NCBI GenBank assembly: GCA_030526045.1
Contig: JAUNDN010000014.1
Span: 1 to 33,249 of the forward strand
Origin: Bacillota bacterium
GTDB taxonomy: Bacteria; Bacillota; Clostridia; Lachnospirales; Lachnospiraceae
DNA length: 33,249 nucleotides
Direction of reading: 5' to 3'
Position numbers and translations under genes: made by a program
The notes under the pieces: model-generated
Told to the model about the DNA's origin: nothing
The model's database searches: none
The model's input: only the letters and a program-made list of their open reading frames with translations
Part shown: positions 14,648 to 22,786 of the stretch, one piece after another
Position numbering within the stretch: position 1 is the first letter of the stretch
How the letters are laid out: each line of letters starts with the position of its first letter

Positions 14648-15829
14648 ATGGGTATTAAGAAACAACTATTTACATGCAAAAGAAATGAACTTTTGATTCG
14701 TGGGGCACAATATTTCCCGGCGGATTTCGAGGAAGAGAAAAGCTATCCGGCAGTTATTTTAAGTCATGGATTCACAGGAATCTATACAGACGTGGATGAC
14801 TTTTGCAGGGACTTTGCCCAAATGGGCTATGTGGCATTTTGCTTCAGCTTTTGTGGCGGGAGCAGATTTGATGCGGACGACAGTGTGAAAAGTGAAGGAA
14901 AAACCACGGATATGACAATCGGGACAGAGGTTGCAGATCTGCTTGCGGTTAAGGAATATGTGCAAAGTCTGCCATATACAGATAATAATAATCTGGTCTT
15001 GCTGGGATTCAGTCAGGGCGGATTTGTGTCCGGTCTGGCAGCAGCGAAGTGTGGAAACGAAATAGGGAAGCTGATTATGGTATTTCCGGCATTGTGTATT
15101 CCGGATCATGCCAGAAGAGGGTGTCTTGGCGGTGCGAGCTATGATGTGCAGAGGGTGCCGGAGATCATTGACTGCGGTAACATTACGTTGGGTAAGAAAT
15201 TCCATGATACAGTAGTGGGAATGGATCCGTACCTGGAGCTGTCAGCTTATAAAGGTCCGGTTTTGATTCTGCAGGGGGTGGATGACAAAATCGTGGATTA
15301 TTCTTATGCCATTCGCGCACAGGCAAACTATGAGAAAGGACAATGTCATCTGCAGCTGATTCAGCAAATGGGGCACGGCTATGATGAACAACAGCAAAAA
15401 AGTATTGTCGCTTCCATGAGGCAGTTCCTCTCGGGTAGGGAAGAAATTCTTACCATTCGGGTTGTGATCACACGCTGTGAATCTGTTGAAGAAAAAGACA
15501 TGAGTAAGTGTGATGTTTACTTTACCGGATATTGCGATACCAAATATTTTCAGGGCGCTATTGTGCCGGAGGGGTGCGATAAGCAGGAATATGTTGAGGG
15601 TAAGCAGACGAAGCTAAGGGCAGAATATACCCTGCTGGGAAATGATTGTAACGGAGAAAACTGCTCTTTACATATTGTAAATCAGTGGGATAAAGATGAA
15701 TGGCGCCCGGTGATTACAACAAAAGCACCTTCACTCGCCTGGCTGAATGATGCAGATCTCACCGCTGTGCTGGAATTTGGCAAGGGAGGACTGACAGTGC
15801 GGGTGTTTGCTCCGGCGGAGAATCGTTAA
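14648..15829 (+). CDS. Alpha/beta hydrolase fused to a DUF3237-like domain
   Basis: The 393-residue protein has an alpha/beta hydrolase at residues 1-262: oxyanion region SHGFTG (39-44), nucleophile elbow GFSQGG (Ser122), acid in GVDDK (Asp212 or Asp213) and His243 in MGHGYD, so the triad is complete. Residues about 266-390 resemble the DUF3237 family (TGYCDTKYFQGAIVPEG, LRAEYTLLGND, SLAWLNDADLTAVLEF), a small beta-barrel-like domain of unknown function usually found alone. It is probably an esterase or peptidase-like hydrolase acting with the upstream MBL enzyme; substrate unknown. Ribosome binding site GGAGAAGGA. Confidence 0.82.
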   Translation: MGIKKQLFTCKRNELLIRGAQYFPADFEEEKSYPAVILSHGFTGIYTDVDDFCRDFAQMGYVAFCFSFCGGSRFDADDSVKSEGKTTDMTIGTEVADLLAVKEYVQSLPYTDNNNLVLLGFSQGGFVSGLAAAKCGNEIGKLIMVFPALCIPDHARRGCLGGASYDVQRVPEIIDCGNITLGKKFHDTVVGMDPYLELSAYKGPVLILQGVDDKIVDYSYAIRAQANYEKGQCHLQLIQQMGHGYDEQQQKSIVASMRQFLSGREEILTIRVVITRCESVEEKDMSKCDVYFTGYCDTKYFQGAIVPEGCDKQEYVEGKQTKLRAEYTLLGNDCNGENCSLHIVNQWDKDEWRPVITTKAPSLAWLNDADLTAVLEFGKGGLTVRVFAPAENR

Positions 15830-15840
15830 GGCCTGTAATA

Positions 15841-16503
15841 CTATGCGGAAGGATTCTGTTTCTCATCCTTCAGTTTTTGAGCTTGGTTTTTCCATTTCTT
15901 AATAGGTGCTTTTTTCCATAGACCAACAATCCATATAATGCTGAATATGGAAAAGAACACACCGATAACAGGTACAAGAATTAATAAAACAATGCTGGCG
16001 GCAAGAAGGAGGATCGTTCCAATGATATAGCCGGGAAGGACCTTGCGGTAATCATCGGTCTGATAAACTAAGCCGACCTGATTCCCCTTAATTTGACTGG
16101 TTTTGCTGGTGTTAACATGGGAACCGTAAAGAGCTTTATTTTGTTGCCAGCCGTCTTCTGCCGTTTGATTATATTGATGAATGACAGTATGGATTTCTCC
16201 GCTGTCGTCATCCCAATCGGGTTGGGGATTATCTTGTATTGTTTGCGCTTCCACATCGGATGTTTGATTGAAACAAGCCATTTCCTCAGCAATTCTTGCC
16301 TGTTCATCCTTCTTCGCTTTGCGGAATAACAGAAAGGAAACAATTAATAAGGCTGCCGGGATTGGCAGTAAAATAAAAAAGGCACCGATGCTTCTGCTAC
16401 TGCCTGCTATACCTGTCAGGCATAGTAAGATACCGCCTCCTGCGTATCCAATGGCTGTTGCTGCATTTCGTATCCATGATTTGGGTTTTCTTTTTCGGCT
16501 CAT
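15841..16503 (-). CDS. Membrane protein of unknown function
   Basis: The 220-residue protein begins MSRKRKPKSWIRN (basic start), has two hydrophobic helices (about residues 14-32 and 37-59), a charged cytoplasm-type loop of about 90 residues, two further hydrophobic helices (about residues 155-172 and 175-195), and ends in a lysine-rich tail. I do not recognise a family. GGAGGG lies 6 bases before the ATG. It is divergent from the AGCS symporter gene, and convergent with the alpha/beta hydrolase gene with only 11 bases between the stops and no clear terminator. Confidence 0.7.
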   Translation of the reverse strand: MSRKRKPKSWIRNAATAIGYAGGGILLCLTGIAGSSRSIGAFFILLPIPAALLIVSFLLFRKAKKDEQARIAEEMACFNQTSDVEAQTIQDNPQPDWDDDSGEIHTVIHQYNQTAEDGWQQNKALYGSHVNTSKTSQIKGNQVGLVYQTDDYRKVLPGYIIGTILLLAASIVLLILVPVIGVFFSIFSIIWIVGLWKKAPIKKWKNQAQKLKDEKQNPSA

Positions 16504-16624
16504 AGTATTCCCTCCGTTTATGCTTTTAGTATAATTTTTATTGTGGTAAAATGCAATTATTAATATAGAATTTATGATATAGACATTTTATAATATAACA
16601 AAGACAACGTATGGAGGGGCAGTT

Positions 16625-18166
16625 ATGCAAGGTATTTTTGAATCTATTAACGGTATTTTTTCATTTGTGGGACCTTTGTCAGATTTCCTGTGGGATTTTC
16701 CGACAAATTTTGAGTGGTATGCATCAATTCCATTGCTTGGCAATTTTTCATTCGCCATCATTTTACTTTTGGGCTCCGGTATCTTTTTCAGTTTTCGTCT
16801 TGGATTTATTCAGGTGACACATTTTAAGAAGGGAGTTAAGACGATGACGGAAAAGAGAAAGGTGGAAATCGGCATTTCGCCGCTTGCCGCTTTTCTCCTA
16901 AGCTCGGCCATGCGTGTAGGCCCCGGAAACATTATCGGTGTGACCGGTGCAATAGCAGTGGGCGGTCCCGGTGCACTTTTCTGGATGTGGGTTTCTGCTT
17001 TTTTTGGAATGGCGGTAGCTTATATGGAAGGTGTGCTGGCACAGATATTTAAAGAAAAGAAGGATGATGAGTTTGTCGGAGGGCTTCCGTTTTACGGAAG
17101 AAAGCTACTGGGAAATAAAGTGTGGATCGGGGTGTTCCTTTCACTGCTTTATATTCTTTACGCGTTCTGCTGTCTCCCGGCGCAGGGATTTAATGTGGTA
17201 TCTTCTATTGGAAGAATGGCGGAGATTGTGAGCGGGGCATCAATTCCGACAGATTCTGCTTTCTATTATGTGGTTGGTGCGGGAATCATCCTGATAACAG
17301 CGGTTGTTGCTTTTGGTGGAATCAAAAAGGTTACGAAATGGACAGATAAGATGGTTCCGGTCATGGCAGTGCTCTACATAGTGACGGTTTTAGTCTTAAT
17401 TATCCTGAATATTAAGGCAATTCCTTACTTATTCCGCACGGTATTTTCGGGTGCATTTAAACCGGAGGCATTTTTTGGAGGCGTGTTCGGAACGGTGCTT
17501 GCCCAGGGTGTTAAGAGGGGACTGATGTCCAATGAAGCCGGACAGGGTACGATCACCATGTCAGCAGCGGCAGCGGACGCTGAGCATCCGTGTGAGCAGG
17601 GAATCCTGTCATCCATCGGCGTTTTCTTAGATACGATTGTCATCTGCACGCTTTCCGGCTTTGTTGTGATCATGGCGCATTGCTGGGAAGGCCCAAATGC
17701 GGAAGCCTGGGCTGCACTTGATAAGCTTCCCAAGTTTACAGAATCCGTTGCAGAACTGACGCCGGGAACAGCAGCAAATGCAATTATGACTTTTCTGGTT
17801 ACGTTGTGCTTCTGTATGTTTGCCTATACCTGTCTTCTGGGAATGATCAGCTTCTCAGAAATCGCAGCAAACCGGATCCGCAAGGACAGTAAATTTATTA
17901 ATGTAATCAGAGGAATTGCACTTTTTGTAGCTGCATTTGGAATTCTGTGTAATATTGCAGGACTGGAACTGGGAAATCTTTGGGCATTTTCGGACCTGGG
18001 TAATATTTTGATTGTATTTTTCAATGTTCCGATTGTTTATATCGGTTCCAAATATGTTTACCGTGCTACGAAGCATTATAGAGAAGACGATGGAACACCG
18101 TTTACATCCCAAGTGATCGGAAGGGATGATTGCGCGTTTTGGGATGAGCGGGCAAAGGAAAAATAA
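16625..18166 (+). CDS. AGCS-family sodium/proton:alanine or glycine symporter
   Basis: The 513-residue multi-pass membrane protein has the family signature near residues 95-125 (MRVGPGNIIGVTGAIAVGGP followed by FWMWVSAFFGMAVAYMEG) and the substrate-site region around GVKRGLMSNEAGQGTITMSAAA (near residue 300). Length and about 11 hydrophobic helices fit AGCS transporters, which import alanine or glycine with Na+ or H+. The exact substrate is not readable. GGAGG lies 8 bases before ATG 16625. A GNAT acetyltransferase gene follows 35 bases downstream on the same strand. Confidence 0.88.
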   Translation: MQGIFESINGIFSFVGPLSDFLWDFPTNFEWYASIPLLGNFSFAIILLLGSGIFFSFRLGFIQVTHFKKGVKTMTEKRKVEIGISPLAAFLLSSAMRVGPGNIIGVTGAIAVGGPGALFWMWVSAFFGMAVAYMEGVLAQIFKEKKDDEFVGGLPFYGRKLLGNKVWIGVFLSLLYILYAFCCLPAQGFNVVSSIGRMAEIVSGASIPTDSAFYYVVGAGIILITAVVAFGGIKKVTKWTDKMVPVMAVLYIVTVLVLIILNIKAIPYLFRTVFSGAFKPEAFFGGVFGTVLAQGVKRGLMSNEAGQGTITMSAAAADAEHPCEQGILSSIGVFLDTIVICTLSGFVVIMAHCWEGPNAEAWAALDKLPKFTESVAELTPGTAANAIMTFLVTLCFCMFAYTCLLGMISFSEIAANRIRKDSKFINVIRGIALFVAAFGILCNIAGLELGNLWAFSDLGNILIVFFNVPIVYIGSKYVYRATKHYREDDGTPFTSQVIGRDDCAFWDERAKEK

Positions 18167-18201
18167 CAGGAACTACGACATCATTTAGAGGAGGATGCGG
18201 G

Positions 18202-18753
18202 ATGCCACAGGAATTTTCGAAGGAATGCGGATACGAGAATAAAGAGCTTAATGAGCGCTTTGAATTTAGGAATATTCTGCCCGAAGAAGCCGATCAGGCT
18301 GTCTTTATTGAAAAAATATGTTTTCCTCCGAATGAGGTATGTTCTGAAACAATGATGAAGGAAAGAGTTGCTGTGGCACCTGAGCTGTTTCTGGTTGCGG
18401 TTGATAAAAATACGGGGAAGCTTGCAGGATTTTTAAACGGGCTTTCCACCAATGAAGCTTCCCTTCGGGATGAGTTTTTTACCAATGCCGGTCTGTATGA
18501 CCCGTCAGGGGAGAATATTATGGTGCTCGGACTTGACGTGTTGCCGGAATACCGCAGGCAGGGACTGGCAAAAGAAATTATGTCCCGGTATCTTAACCGG
18601 GAATGCGAAAAAGGCCGGAAAAGGGTGATCTTGACATGCCTGGATTCAAAGGTAAGGATGTATGAAAAGATGGGATTTCACAACAACGGAATTTCCGGTT
18701 CGGTCTGGGGCGGAGAACAATGGTTTGAGATGAGTTGCACGCTGAATGTCTGA
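18202..18753 (+). CDS. GNAT-family N-acetyltransferase
   Basis: The 183-residue protein has the GNAT fold: an N-terminal FRNILPEEADQAVFIEKICFP, strand-4/5 region VLGLDVLPEYRRQGLAKEIM (residues about 111-130), whose RRQGLA is the acetyl-CoA pyrophosphate-binding loop, and YEKMGFHNNGIS near the C-terminus. It transfers acetyl from acetyl-CoA to an unknown amine. The position directly after the AGCS symporter suggests a role in handling or modifying an imported amine compound, but this is inference. AGGAGG is 7 bases before ATG. Confidence 0.87.
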   Translation: MPQEFSKECGYENKELNERFEFRNILPEEADQAVFIEKICFPPNEVCSETMMKERVAVAPELFLVAVDKNTGKLAGFLNGLSTNEASLRDEFFTNAGLYDPSGENIMVLGLDVLPEYRRQGLAKEIMSRYLNRECEKGRKRVILTCLDSKVRMYEKMGFHNNGISGSVWGGEQWFEMSCTLNV

Positions 18754-18827
18754 AGATATGGCAGTTTTCTTTTGATTTTCGGAAGGTACTGTCATACAAA
18801 TTATTAAGAATATAGGAGATGAATAAG

Positions 18828-19421
18828 GTGGACATTGTTTATAAAATTTTGGCAGCTATGGGGGCATTTTTTATCATGATAGGGCTTGTGATAAGCACTA
18901 TTTTTACAGCGATTGATGGTTTTTCTGTTTTTATATTGATTCCCATGATGTTTGTTGTAATTGGAATTTGCTTTGTTCTTGGAGTATGTTTCCAAATAAA
19001 CAAGAAAAAAGTGATTTTGCGTAAAGGGAAAAAATATGCTGCCAAAATCTATGGCTATGTAAAGAATACAACTGTTCTTGTAAACGGCAGTTTCACGATT
19101 AATGTAAAAGTACATTATTTTGATGAAAATCATGTAGAGAGGGAAGCAATCATCCCAACAGAATTCCCTGAGGGCTCGAATCAGTATGCGATTGGTTTGA
19201 CGATGGATATCTATGAGTATAGAGGAAGGTATAATTGGGATCCGGCATCAGTCAGAAATGAAGTACTTAAGGGTGAGGCGGAATTGATGGATGATAAGCC
19301 TGTGGAACCGGAAAAGCTTACTTTAACTGCAGTCAATTGTCCAAACTGCGGAAGTTCCTTTCAGGCGGCGAAAGGCTATGCCAGCAAATGTCCATATTGC
19401 GGCGGATATATTAATGTATAG
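18828..19421 (+). CDS. Membrane protein with C-terminal zinc ribbon
   Basis: The 197-residue protein has two hydrophobic helices at about residues 5-26 and 28-52, then a soluble region with a beta-rich segment (KKYAAKIYGYVKNTTVLVNG) and a terminal zinc ribbon CPNCGSSF-to-CPYCGGYI (two CXXC pairs 16 residues apart). The start GTG at 18828 is preferred because TAGGAG touches the ATG at 18819. Family not named; zinc-ribbon plus two-helix proteins of this kind are common and unexplained in Clostridia. Confidence 0.75.
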   Translation: MDIVYKILAAMGAFFIMIGLVISTIFTAIDGFSVFILIPMMFVVIGICFVLGVCFQINKKKVILRKGKKYAAKIYGYVKNTTVLVNGSFTINVKVHYFDENHVEREAIIPTEFPEGSNQYAIGLTMDIYEYRGRYNWDPASVRNEVLKGEAELMDDKPVEPEKLTLTAVNCPNCGSSFQAAKGYASKCPYCGGYINV

Positions 19422-19535
19422 GAGATCTATATAGAGTGAAGGCTTTATTGGAATCATAAAACATATATATTATGCAAATAATAACTTCCATAATAGAATG
19501 CTTTTGAAAAAGAGTAATCATAGATGGAGGTTATG

Positions 19536-20111
19536 ATGAAAAAGGATTACAGCAAGCTGTGGATATTGTTCCGGTCCATGTTCGTGTTAAGTGCATGTAC
19601 CTTTGGCGGAGGCTTTGTGATCGTCTCCCTGATGAAAAAGAAGTTTGTAGAAGAACTGAAGTGGCTGGAAGAGGATGAAATGCTGGATGTGACGGCGATT
19701 ACGCAGTCGGCACCGGGGCCGCTTCCGGTAAACGCATCTGTGATCATCGGCTATCGTATGGCAGGAGTAGCAGGTTCTCTAACCGCTATTCTGGGAACGA
19801 TCTTACCGCCGATGATTATCATTTCTATTATCTCTGTTTTTTATGAGCAGTTTCGAACAAACCCCTATATTGCAACTGCATTACAGGTGATGAGAGCCGG
19901 AGTTGCCGCCGTGATTTTTGACGTGGTGATTAACCTGGCGGCAAATGTCTGGAAAACAAAGAGAATTTTATATATTATCATGATGATCGTTGCCTTTATT
20001 GCAACCTACCTTCTTGACGTGAGTGCCATGATCGTGATCCTGACCTGTCTGGGGATCGGGTTGATTGATTTGGTGCTCACACTTGGAAATAGGAAAAAGG
20101 AGGTGGATTAA
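19536..20111 (+). CDS. Chromate transporter family protein, first half (short-chain ChrA)
   Basis: The 191-residue membrane protein carries one CHR domain: FGGGFVIVSLMKKKFVEELKW (about residues 20-40), AITQSAPGPLPVNASVIIGYRMAG (about 54-77) and five or so hydrophobic helices. With the next gene it makes the two-subunit short-chain form of the ChrA anion transporter. The family exports chromate in some bacteria, but physiological substrates in gut anaerobes are unknown. The start at 19536 is used because GGAGG (19526-19530) is best spaced to it, not to 19524. Confidence 0.87.
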   Translation: MKKDYSKLWILFRSMFVLSACTFGGGFVIVSLMKKKFVEELKWLEEDEMLDVTAITQSAPGPLPVNASVIIGYRMAGVAGSLTAILGTILPPMIIISIISVFYEQFRTNPYIATALQVMRAGVAAVIFDVVINLAANVWKTKRILYIIMMIVAFIATYLLDVSAMIVILTCLGIGLIDLVLTLGNRKKEVD

Positions 20112-20112
20112 G

Positions 20113-20691
20113 ATGTTGTTGCTAAAACTGTTTTTTGCATTTATTCAAGTTGGATTGTTCAGCGTAGGAGGAGGTTATGCCGCAATTCCGCTGATTCAGG
20201 AACAGATTGTCAATATTTACGGAATGATGACACTGGAAGAATTCTCGGATCTGATCACAGTGGCTGAGATGACGCCGGGACCAATTTCCATTAATTCAGC
20301 AACCTTTGTAGGGATGCGGATTGCAGGAATCCCCGGCGTCCTGATCTGTTCCATCGGATGTATTATCCCGTCCTTCTGCATCTGTCTGACGTTGGCTCAT
20401 TTCTATTATAAATATCGCTCTGTCAGCGGAGTACAGATCGTGCTTGGCTCCCTTCGGCCTGCTGTTGTGGCGCTCATTGCATCGGCTGGAGCATCCATCC
20501 TGATGCTGGGGCTGTTTCAGGCAGAGCTCAAAGAGGCAGCTCTGGGTAACATCCGGTTTGTTGAACTTGGTATTTTCGTGATAGCTTTATGGGTACTTCG
20601 GAAGTACAAGGCAAGTGCCATATCAATCATTTTGGGAAGCGGTATCGTAGGGACGATCATTTATGCTCTATTGGGGGGCTATATAAAATAG
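20113..20691 (+). CDS. Chromate transporter family protein, second half (short-chain ChrA)
   Basis: The 192-residue paralogue of the preceding gene has SVGGGYAAIPLIQEQ, VAEMTPGPISINSATFVGMRIAG and ILGSLRPAVVALI motifs of the CHR domain. ATG 20113 is 1 base after the previous stop, with AGGAGG immediately upstream, so the subunits are made together. An upstream TTG start at 20065 is possible but has no ribosome binding site. The gene ends 10 bases from the convergent ferredoxin-like gene with no obvious terminator. Confidence 0.87.
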   Translation: MLLLKLFFAFIQVGLFSVGGGYAAIPLIQEQIVNIYGMMTLEEFSDLITVAEMTPGPISINSATFVGMRIAGIPGVLICSIGCIIPSFCICLTLAHFYYKYRSVSGVQIVLGSLRPAVVALIASAGASILMLGLFQAELKEAALGNIRFVELGIFVIALWVLRKYKASAISIILGSGIVGTIIYALLGGYIK

Positions 20692-20701
20692 GGTTCTGCC
20701 T

Positions 20702-21307
20702 TTATTCCATGATCTGGCCGTCGGTCTTGACGGTAACGACCTGCCAGGGAATGAATTTTCCACTTGCCTGCAGGGCACGCCTTGCAGCATTCTCAATTCC
20801 GCCGCAGCAGGGCACTTCCATTCGCACGATGGTCAGACTCTTGATATTGTTATTTGTAATGATCTGTGTAAGCTTTTCCGCATAGTCGCCTTCATCCAGC
20901 TTGGGGCAGCCGATCAGGGTAATGTGATTGCGGATAAAGCGGCTATGGAAGTTTCCATAGGCATATGCGGTACAGTCCGCTGCAATCAGAAGGTTTGCAC
21001 CTTCAAAGTAAGGAGCATTGATCGGAACAAGCTTAATCTGTATCGGCCATTGAGACAGTTCACTTCCTTTTTGCATTTTTGCTTTGCGAACGGCTTCCTC
21101 ATTGTAGGCGGGCGCTTCACGTTCCTCAAAGCTGATGGCATTCGTAGGGCAGGCAGGAAGGCAGTCTCCAAGACCGTCGCAATAATCCTCTCTTGTTAAG
21201 GTGGCAATACCGTCAATCATTTGAATTGCTCCTTCATGACAGGCGCTAGCACATGCGCCGCAACCGTTACATTTCTTGGCGTCAATCTTTATTATTTTTC
21301 TTATCAT
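20702..21307 (-). CDS. Ferredoxin-type iron-sulfur protein
   Basis: The 201-residue protein has a first 4Fe-4S motif CNGCGACASAC (residues about 13-23), and a second set CDGLGDCLPACP with unusual C-X5-C-X3-C spacing, so the second cluster is atypical. The remaining about 130 residues (NLLIAADCTAYAYGNFHSRF, ITLIGCPKLDEGDYAEK, VPCCGGIENAARRAL) contain further Cys residues and resemble an iron-sulfur-associated domain often found next to hybrid-cluster protein genes. It probably moves electrons or senses redox. It is divergent from a Crp/Fnr regulator, which probably controls it. GGAGG lies 7 bases before ATG. Confidence 0.8.
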   Translation of the reverse strand: MIRKIIKIDAKKCNGCGACASACHEGAIQMIDGIATLTREDYCDGLGDCLPACPTNAISFEEREAPAYNEEAVRKAKMQKGSELSQWPIQIKLVPINAPYFEGANLLIAADCTAYAYGNFHSRFIRNHITLIGCPKLDEGDYAEKLTQIITNNNIKSLTIVRMEVPCCGGIENAARRALQASGKFIPWQVVTVKTDGQIME

Positions 21308-21334
21308 AATGAATCCTCCGTTTTGAATATTTCG

Positions 21335-21399
21335 TTGACTTAAGCGTAATCAATATACTATGATTTTTAGAAAATGTATGTTGGAAATCCAACAAGGAG
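21335..21399 (+). promoter_or_regulatory. Promoter and palindromic operator of the Crp/Fnr-family gene
   Basis: TTGACT (21335-21340), 18-base spacer, TATGAT (21359-21364). Downstream lies TGTTGGAAATCCAACA (21379-21394), a perfect dyad with 7-bp arms and a 2-base centre, at about +10 to +25. AAGGAG (21394-21399) is 6 bases before GTG 21406, so a protein bound to the dyad would block the gene. The arms do not match the classical TTGAT-N4-ATCAA FNR site. Confidence 0.55.
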
Positions 21400-21405
21400 A
21401 AAAAG

Positions 21406-22077
21406 GTGAAACGCTACGAAGAGCTTTATAACAGAATTCCATTATTCGAAGGTATTGAAGAAGAAAACCTGAAAAGTATGCTTAAGTGTTTGGAGATTCA
21501 CATCAGGGAATTCGGACGCGGAGAAATGATTTTTCATGAGGGTGATCCGGCTGTGTACATTGGTGTTGTGCTTGCAGGCAGTGTCCAAATCGTGCGGGAT
21601 GACTATTATGGAAACAGAAGCATCATAGCAACCATCCCTTCCCTGCAGCTGTTTGCAGAGGCTTTTCCCTGTGCAAAGGTATCGGCTTTGCCGATTGGTG
21701 TCTGTGCTGATACGGACACGACAGTCATGTTGATCGACTGTAATAAAATTTTGCAGCCCTGCTGTAACGCCTGTGAATTTCATAATACCTTGATCTATAA
21801 TCTCCTTCAAAATGTGTCCCGAAAGAACCTTTTGCTGAATCAAAAAATTGAGATCACCTCTAAAAAGACAACGAAGGATAAGCTGATGACTTTTTTGCTG
21901 GCGCAGGCCAAGCAGAAGGGAAGCAATGCGTTTACCATTGATTATGACAGACAGGCGCTGGCAGATTACCTGGGGGTGGAACGCAGCGCTATGTCTGCCG
22001 AGATCGGAAAACTGCGGGATGAAGGATATATTGAGGTGAATCGACGCTTTTTCAGAATTATCAGGGAGTGGGAATGA
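21406..22077 (+). CDS. Crp/Fnr-family transcriptional regulator
   Basis: The 223-residue protein has an N-terminal cyclic-nucleotide-binding-like fold (residues about 5-120, with RGEMIFHEGDPAVYIGVVLAGS), a dimerisation helix, and a C-terminal winged helix (about 150-220; QALADYLGVERSAMSAEIGKLRDEGYI). A cysteine group (PCCNACEFH, about residue 121) sits between the domains and could sense redox or bind an iron-sulfur cluster; this is inference. The gene starts with GTG behind a good AAGGAG, divergent from the iron-sulfur protein gene, typical of local control of stress or hcp-linked functions. Confidence 0.85.
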   Translation: MKRYEELYNRIPLFEGIEEENLKSMLKCLEIHIREFGRGEMIFHEGDPAVYIGVVLAGSVQIVRDDYYGNRSIIATIPSLQLFAEAFPCAKVSALPIGVCADTDTTVMLIDCNKILQPCCNACEFHNTLIYNLLQNVSRKNLLLNQKIEITSKKTTKDKLMTFLLAQAKQKGSNAFTIDYDRQALADYLGVERSAMSAEIGKLRDEGYIEVNRRFFRIIREWE

Positions 22078-22104
22078 AAAAGAATAATTGCCGATGATGG
22101 TATC

Positions 22105-22152
22105 TTGACATTTTGAACAGTGTTCAATATAATATATTTGAACATTGTTCAG
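22105..22152 (+). promoter_or_regulatory. Consensus promoter with two palindromic operators before the tetR gene
   Basis: TTGACA (22105-22110), exactly 17 bases, TATAAT (22128-22133): a perfect sigma-A consensus. The spacer contains TTGAACAGTGTTCAA (22113-22127), a perfect dyad; a second, TTGAACATTGTTCAG (22138-22152), has the core TGAACA-T-TGTTCA around the start site. Centres are 25 bases apart. This fits repression by the TetR-type protein encoded next. Confidence 0.85.
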
Positions 22153-22171
22153 AAAGGATGAGCTTGGATCA

Positions 22172-22786
22172 ATGAAAGATGCATCGAAGGTAAAAGAAAA
22201 TATCATTCGTGCCACAACAGAATTAATTGAGCAGAGCAGTGGGAGGATTCACGAGATTACTTCACGAAAAATTGCGCAGCAGGCAGGAGTGGGGTTAGGT
22301 CTGATCAATTATCATTTTGGAAGCAAGGAAAATCTCATAACCATTTGTGTCCAGAGAATTATCAACAATGTGGTCATGTGCTTCTCACAGAAGAAGGACA
22401 CTGCGGATAGGAGCGATCTGTCAGATGAGGAACGGCTGGCAGACTGGGCAAAGCAAGTCTTTGATTTCTTATTTGAAAATCATGCAATTTCCAGTATTTC
22501 TATTCTTGGCGATATGCAGAACTATCACATAGAGAGTAATTCTGTTTATACGCAAAAAGGATTTATGAAAGCAATACAGGATCAGGGGATGCCGGAAGGA
22601 GATAAGAGGCTGCTTGTATTTATGCTTACCGGAGCTATGCAGATTGCATTTTTGTCAGGGGATACAGCAAAGGAACTTTTGGGATACGATCTGACCATAA
22701 AAGATCAGAGAGATTTGTATATTGATAAAATTGTAAACTTACTCTTTGCGGGTGTGAATGGAGAAGGGGGAGAAGGTCATGAATAA
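22172..22786 (+). CDS. TetR/AcrR-family repressor
   Basis: The 204-residue protein has an N-terminal helix-turn-helix (residues about 8-55; TSRKIAQQAGVGLGLINYHF then GSKENL is the family's classical motif) and a C-terminal ligand/dimerisation domain. The start at ATG 22172 is chosen because the TTG at 22145 lies inside the operator and before the ribosome binding site; AAAGGA (22153-22158) is rather distant (13 bases). It probably represses itself and the next gene, which overlaps its end by 8 bases. The inducer is unknown. Confidence 0.88.
   Translation: MKDASKVKENIIRATTELIEQSSGRIHEITSRKIAQQAGVGLGLINYHFGSKENLITICVQRIINNVVMCFSQKKDTADRSDLSDEERLADWAKQVFDFLFENHAISSISILGDMQNYHIESNSVYTQKGFMKAIQDQGMPEGDKRLLVFMLTGAMQIAFLSGDTAKELLGYDLTIKDQRDLYIDKIVNLLFAGVNGEGGEGHE

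Noticed and set aside
22145-22171. TTG start for the TetR gene
   Set aside because: The codon lies inside the second operator and before the ribosome binding site; the next in-frame ATG gives the expected N-terminus.
21442-22215. Minus-strand frame of 257 codons over the Crp/Fnr gene
   Set aside because: It is antisense to a gene with a clear fold and promoter, and it has no ribosome binding site.
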